64,000 nt of DNA from Xylaria sp. FL1777. Taxonomy: Eukaryota > Ascomycota > Sordariomycetes > Xylariales > Xylariaceae. Below, piece by piece: positions 59,623 through 64,000 of the stretch. Location of the stretch: assembly GCA_022578965.1 (NCBI GenBank), contig MU400677.1:1-64000 (forward strand). The letters are read 5' to 3'. Below the pieces are notes generated by a model. The model was not told the origin of the DNA. It was given only the letters and a program-made list of their open reading frames with translations, and did no database searches. The number at the start of each line of letters is the position of its first letter. Within the stretch, counting starts at the first letter, position 1. The translations under genes were made by a program, and so were the position numbers.

Positions 59623-59710
59623 TTAATAAGCATTAAATTATTATAAGCTTAGTAAGCTTTAAATTATTATAAGCTTAATAAGCTTTAAATTATTATAAGC
59701 TTAATAAGCT
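59623..59710. repeat. 26-bp tandem repeat, 3.4 copies
   Basis: Copies at 59623-59648, 59649-59674 and 59675-59700 plus a partial one. Each contains TAAATTATTATAAGC and they differ by single bases. Confidence 0.85.
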
Positions 59711-62700
59711 AAATAAATTATTATGTAATTTTAGCTTTAGTTAGCAAAAAAAAAAATATAAAATATATATAAAAGCATTAAGCTATTTTAAAAGCTACTT
59801 TAGTGCTAATTTTATAATATTATTTTTTTTTTTTAAAATTATTGTTTTAATAATTTTTTGTAAGTATTTTTTTTTCTTTTTTTTTCTTATATATTATAAT
59901 GTTAAAACGCATTAAAAAAACTAACTGCTTATTTAAAACAAAACAAAAATTTGTTTTTGCTTTTTTTATTAATTTTATTAGCTATAAAGTTATATTTTAT
60001 TTTTGCTACTTTAATTAATTATTAATATATAAAATAATAAATAATATATTTTATTGTTTTAAATGCGTACGTATTAGTTGCTTTTGTAATAAATTAAAAG
60101 TTTTAATTAACTTAATTAATAATATAGTTTTTAAATATTATTGTTTTAAAAAAAAAAAAAAGTAAGCAAAACAATAGCTATTTTTAGTTTAAAAAAAATT
60201 AAAACGAGCTTAAAATAGCTTTAACTTTATTTTAAGCAAGTTAGCTTAGCTTTATATACAAAAATGTTTTTTAAAAGCAAAAAGTGTTAAAATAGTTTAA
60301 TAAAAGCTTTAATTTTTAAATAAACTAAACAAAATAAAACGCATTAAAAAAAAACAAAAAGCGCTAGCAAAAAAGCAAAAATAATAAAAAAAGCAAGCTA
60401 AAATAGCACAAACTGCTTTATTTAAGTTTAATTAAAACTTTTTAAGCGTTTTCTTTAAAGTTAACTTTTTTTTTTTAGTTTTAAGCAATTAAAATATTAA
60501 CAATAAAACTAATTTATAATTACTTTAGTAGTTTTTAAGTGTTTTTTAAGTTTTTAAATATTATTAATATATAAATATTCTTTTTATTTAATAAAATACT
60601 TTAGGTTATTATTGTTTTAACAAAAATTTAGTATATTTTTAACTTTATAAACGTTTTAATTTGTTTTTATTTTTAGTTATGTTTTAATAAATATTTTAAT
60701 AAGTGCTAATTTTAATAAAAAAATATAAAAAATAAAATAAATTTATATATTTTTTAATAATAATAGTTTATAGTTAATAAATAAAATAACTTTTTTAATT
60801 TTAAAAAAGCTAAGTTTTTTAAATTTTAATTTATTGCTTAGTTATTTTGTTTTAATTTAAAAGATATTAATGTTTATATTTTATTTTTATTATAATAAAT
60901 AAACTTTGTTTTTTTTTTTAAAAGTTAGTTCTTTAGTTTGTTTTTTATTATAATATATTAACATTTATTATTATAAAAATTAAAAGCATAATTATAGTTT
61001 AGCTTATAACGTTTTAATTTTTATTGCAATAATTTTTGCTTAAAGTATTATAGTTAAAATAATAAGTACTTTTATTAATGTTTTTTTTTATTTTTTAATA
61101 GTTGCTTGCTATTTATAAATAGCTTTATGCAAAAATATGTTTATATTTTTGTTTATTAATATATTATATAAAATTTATGCTATTAATAATAATTTTACTT
61201 AATTGTTTTATTAATAATTAATATAACTTTATAAATATTGTTTTAATATTTAGTTTAGTTTTTTTATTTGTTTATTTATTTATAAATAATAAGCAGTTAA
61301 AAACTTTAGTTTAATACTAATAAGTTTAAAAAAGCTAGTTTTAAACTTAAAAGTAAATAATTTATTTTAGTTTAAAATAATTTTTTTTAGTAGCTTATGC
61401 TTATTTAAATATTAGCATATAAAAACATATATAAATTATTTAGCTATTATATTTCTTTTAAACAATAAAAAATAAGCATATTTAATAAGTTTATTAATAA
61501 TAACTTATATTTTATTATATTATATTTTTATAACTAAATTAATTAATAAAAATAATATTATAATAAAATTTTAAGTAATAATATATTATATTTATTTAAG
61601 TATTTATATAAGTTATAATAATTTATAAAGCTTATATTAAGCTGCTTTAGTTTTATTATAAATATTGCACTTTTTTATAATAAATTTAACTATGTTTTAT
61701 AGTTTTAGAAAATTATACTTTTTTTATAATTATTAAACTGTTTTTATTGCTTTTTAGTATTTATATAATAAGTATTTATAGAATTTTTTAATAAACTTAT
61801 TTCGTAAAAATTTTAATAAATAAACTTTATGTTTATATATTAGCTTATTATTTTTTAATTTTTTATACTTTTATAGTTATACTAACTTTTTTAAGTTATA
61901 AGCTTATTATAACTATATATTTATAAAGTTTTTAAGTATAACTTTAATTTTTAAGCTTTTATTTCTTTAAAAATATAATATTTAAATGTTTTTTTTTAAA
62001 ACTTTAAATTCTTTTTAACTTTATTAACTAAATATGTTTGCTTAAATGTTTTCTTTTTTTTTAATATAACATATTTTAAAGTTAAACTTAAAAAAAAAAC
62101 TATTTAATTTTTATGTTATTTAATAATTTTTTATATAGTTATAAATTTTATTAAGTTTTAATAATTTAAATAAATTTTAATTAGCTTTATAGTTTTTATA
62201 AAAAATAGTTTTTATTTTTTAAGTGCTATAATAATTGCAAGCAGTTTTTTATTATATATAAAATATTATAATGCTATATTTTATAATGCTTTAAAATAAT
62301 AAGCTACTAAGTGCTATTTTTTGTTGTTTTTTAATTGTTTTAAAACTTCTGTAATTATATTATTTAAAGCATCTATTTTTAGTTTTTTTTTTTTTTATAA
62401 ATTAAGTAGTTTAACCATAAAATTAAAAATAACTTTTAGTTTTAGTTTTTTAAAAGCTTTTTAAGCTTTCTTTAAAATTAAAAAGGATTTTTCTTTATAT
62501 TTTTTTTTTGTATACTTTATAAAGTAAAATGCTATTTTTTTAAAGTTTTAAATTAATATTTAAACATAGTTTAAAAATTTTAATGCTTGTTATATATTTA
62601 TAATAATAGCTAAATTAAATATTTTTTAGTTTTATACTATATTAATTTTTAACTATTAAATTTATATTTATTTTAAAATAATTATAAATTTTAAAAAGTT

Positions 62701-63287
62701 AATTTTTTATATATACTATATATATTTTTTTATATTAAGTTATAATTTTGTTTGTTTAAGTGTTTTTAATACTTAAGTTATATGTTTTTTGTGTTTTTTT
62801 AGTGTTTTAAAATAAATTAAAATATTATTTAAGTAAATAAACATAAACTTGTTTAAAAACTTTTATAAAATTATTATTATTATATATTAAAAGCTAGTTA
62901 ATATGTTTTATAGTTTTTATAACATAATTATATACTTATATAATTTATATATTATTTATATAGCAGTTTTTTATTTTTTTTTTTAGCTATTTTAATAGCA
63001 TAATATTTATTTAAAATATTAATTGCTATAAACTATTTTGCTTAGCTAATATTTTTTTTTATAATTATTAGCAAAATAAAAGAATATTTATTTATAATAA
63101 TAATTATGTTTAATAATTAGTAATTAATTATTATTTGCTATACTGGTTTTTTTTTTTTATTAATTAGTTGTTTTTTATTTTTTATTTTAAGTACTAATAT
63201 TATAAAGTATTTAGCAAATAACTAAGATTTTTTTAAAAATTTTTTTGCTAAATTTTTTTAAATATATTTTTTGTTATAACTAGGCTA

Positions 63288-63365
63288 CTTAAGTACTTTA
63301 GCACATGTCACAAGTTATATGTATATATGGGATATTTTTTCTATACTTATTTTATAGGAGTTTTT
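63288..63365. other. Second low-mutation island in RIP block
   Basis: Contains AGCACATGTCACAAG and TATATGGGATA in otherwise A/T sequence. Possibly an element edge; no structure resolved. Confidence 0.35.
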
Positions 63366-64000
63366 TCTTTTTTTTAAGCTTTAGTTTTGTTAAATACTTA
63401 TTATAAAACTAAAAATATATTAATTATTATATTTAATTTTTAATGCTTTATACTTTTTGTAATAATTTTAAAGCTTTTTAAAATAAGGTTATTTATAATA
63501 CTTTGTTATACTATAGAATAACTAGATATTAACTAACTATACGAGCTAGTGCTATTTTTAATAGCCTTTTTTTAGAACAAACTTTAATAATAAACTAAGA
63601 ATAAACTTAGCACAAATTATTTTTAGGACTAGGCTTAAGCAAATAATAATTATTTAGTGCTTTAAGTGCTAATACTTAATTGTTGCAAATATAGATCGCA
63701 TAACTTTTAGCTAAAATTAAAGAGCTAAAGCAGCAAATTGCATAGCAAAAAAATAAAAGCAAACAAATTGCTTTAAAATTAAAGATAGCTTGTATTATTT
63801 TTATTTTATAATTAAGTAAACAAAAGAACTAAAGAATAACATTTTTAAAAGAATAAAAAAACTTTTTAAACTTTAAAAAACAATTTTACAACTTAAATTA
63901 AAAATAAAAATATAAAGATTTTAGTAATAATAATAACTTTTTATTTTCTAGCTTTAATAAAAAGTATAATTAAGGAAAACCTAAATATTAATTACGTTAA

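Larger units (their letters stand above)
53561..64000. mobile_element. Large RIP-mutated AT-rich repeat block
   Basis: More than 10 kb of almost pure A/T sequence with stops in all frames. The short open frames within it (for example 58084-58550) code for Phe/Leu/Ile/Tyr-rich strings and are artefacts of composition. The left edge holds the inverted copy of 1-250. Most of 53600-59300 is T-rich on plus, suggesting minus-oriented retroelement coding strands. Two short islands of less mutated sequence (59325-59460 and 63288-63365) may mark edges of separate or nested elements. LTR pairs could not be identified by eye. Confidence 0.7.

Noticed and set aside
53561..64000. Mitochondrial DNA insertion as source of the AT-rich blocks
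   Set aside because: No mitochondrial gene or tRNA is recognisable, and the blocks are bounded by LTRs or repeats with transition-only differences, which fits RIP.

Overview
The window looks like nuclear DNA of a filamentous ascomycete (Pezizomycotina, probably Sordariomycetes). Genes carry short 49-118 bp GT-AG introns (one of 275 bp), two of them with GC donors. The products are typical of this group, and GC-balanced gene blocks alternate abruptly with extremely AT-rich blocks of repeat-induced point mutation (RIP) type. No ribosomal RNA, convincing tRNA or CRISPR was seen.

Layout. 1-250 is the edge of a RIP-mutated repeat that recurs inverted at 53739-53988. 762-6363 is a complete but destroyed LTR retrotransposon (221-bp LTRs, CGCT target duplication). 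6531-22412 is the conserved block: an unknown conserved protein, the nucleolar RNA-binding protein Nop4, condensin subunit CAP-G/Ycg1 (divergent from Nop4), a rhomboid protease, a class I methyltransferase and an unknown protein. 22413-23173 is a small AT-rich insertion between 18-bp direct repeats. 23332-38564 is a decayed accessory island: a STAND/NLR-like gene (alpha/beta hydrolase-NB-ARC-TPR, minus strand) cut in two by a second LTR retrotransposon (26830-33700), a CYP52-like P450 pseudogene, and a second hydrolase-domain pseudogene. 39480-53132 returns to living genes: an MFS monocarboxylate-type transporter, a small secreted protein, an unknown lysine-rich protein, a chromodomain protein and the microtubule plus-end protein EB1, separated by long gene-poor stretches. 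From about 53561 to the end is more than 10 kb of RIP-type AT-rich DNA.

Main result. Joining the flanks of the second retrotransposon and removing one copy of its 5-bp target duplication restores a single reading frame across the insertion point. The element therefore landed in the hydrolase-domain coding sequence of an NLR-like gene. Both retrotransposons also show a mirror-image pattern: the outer part of each LTR keeps its G and C, while the inner part is mutated, with the switch inside the LTR. The several stop codons in the neighbouring genes can nearly all be explained by C-to-T or G-to-A changes, which fits leakage of RIP from the repeats.

The intact genes are mostly housekeeping (ribosome assembly, chromosome condensation, microtubules, chromatin) and form no pathway together. 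The accessory part combines self/non-self-type NLR remnants, a hydrocarbon-oxidation-type P450, a transporter and a secreted protein, as expected beside transposon-rich compartments. Splice junctions were worked out by eye from consensus sites and frame continuity, and family names come from recognised motifs, not from database searches.
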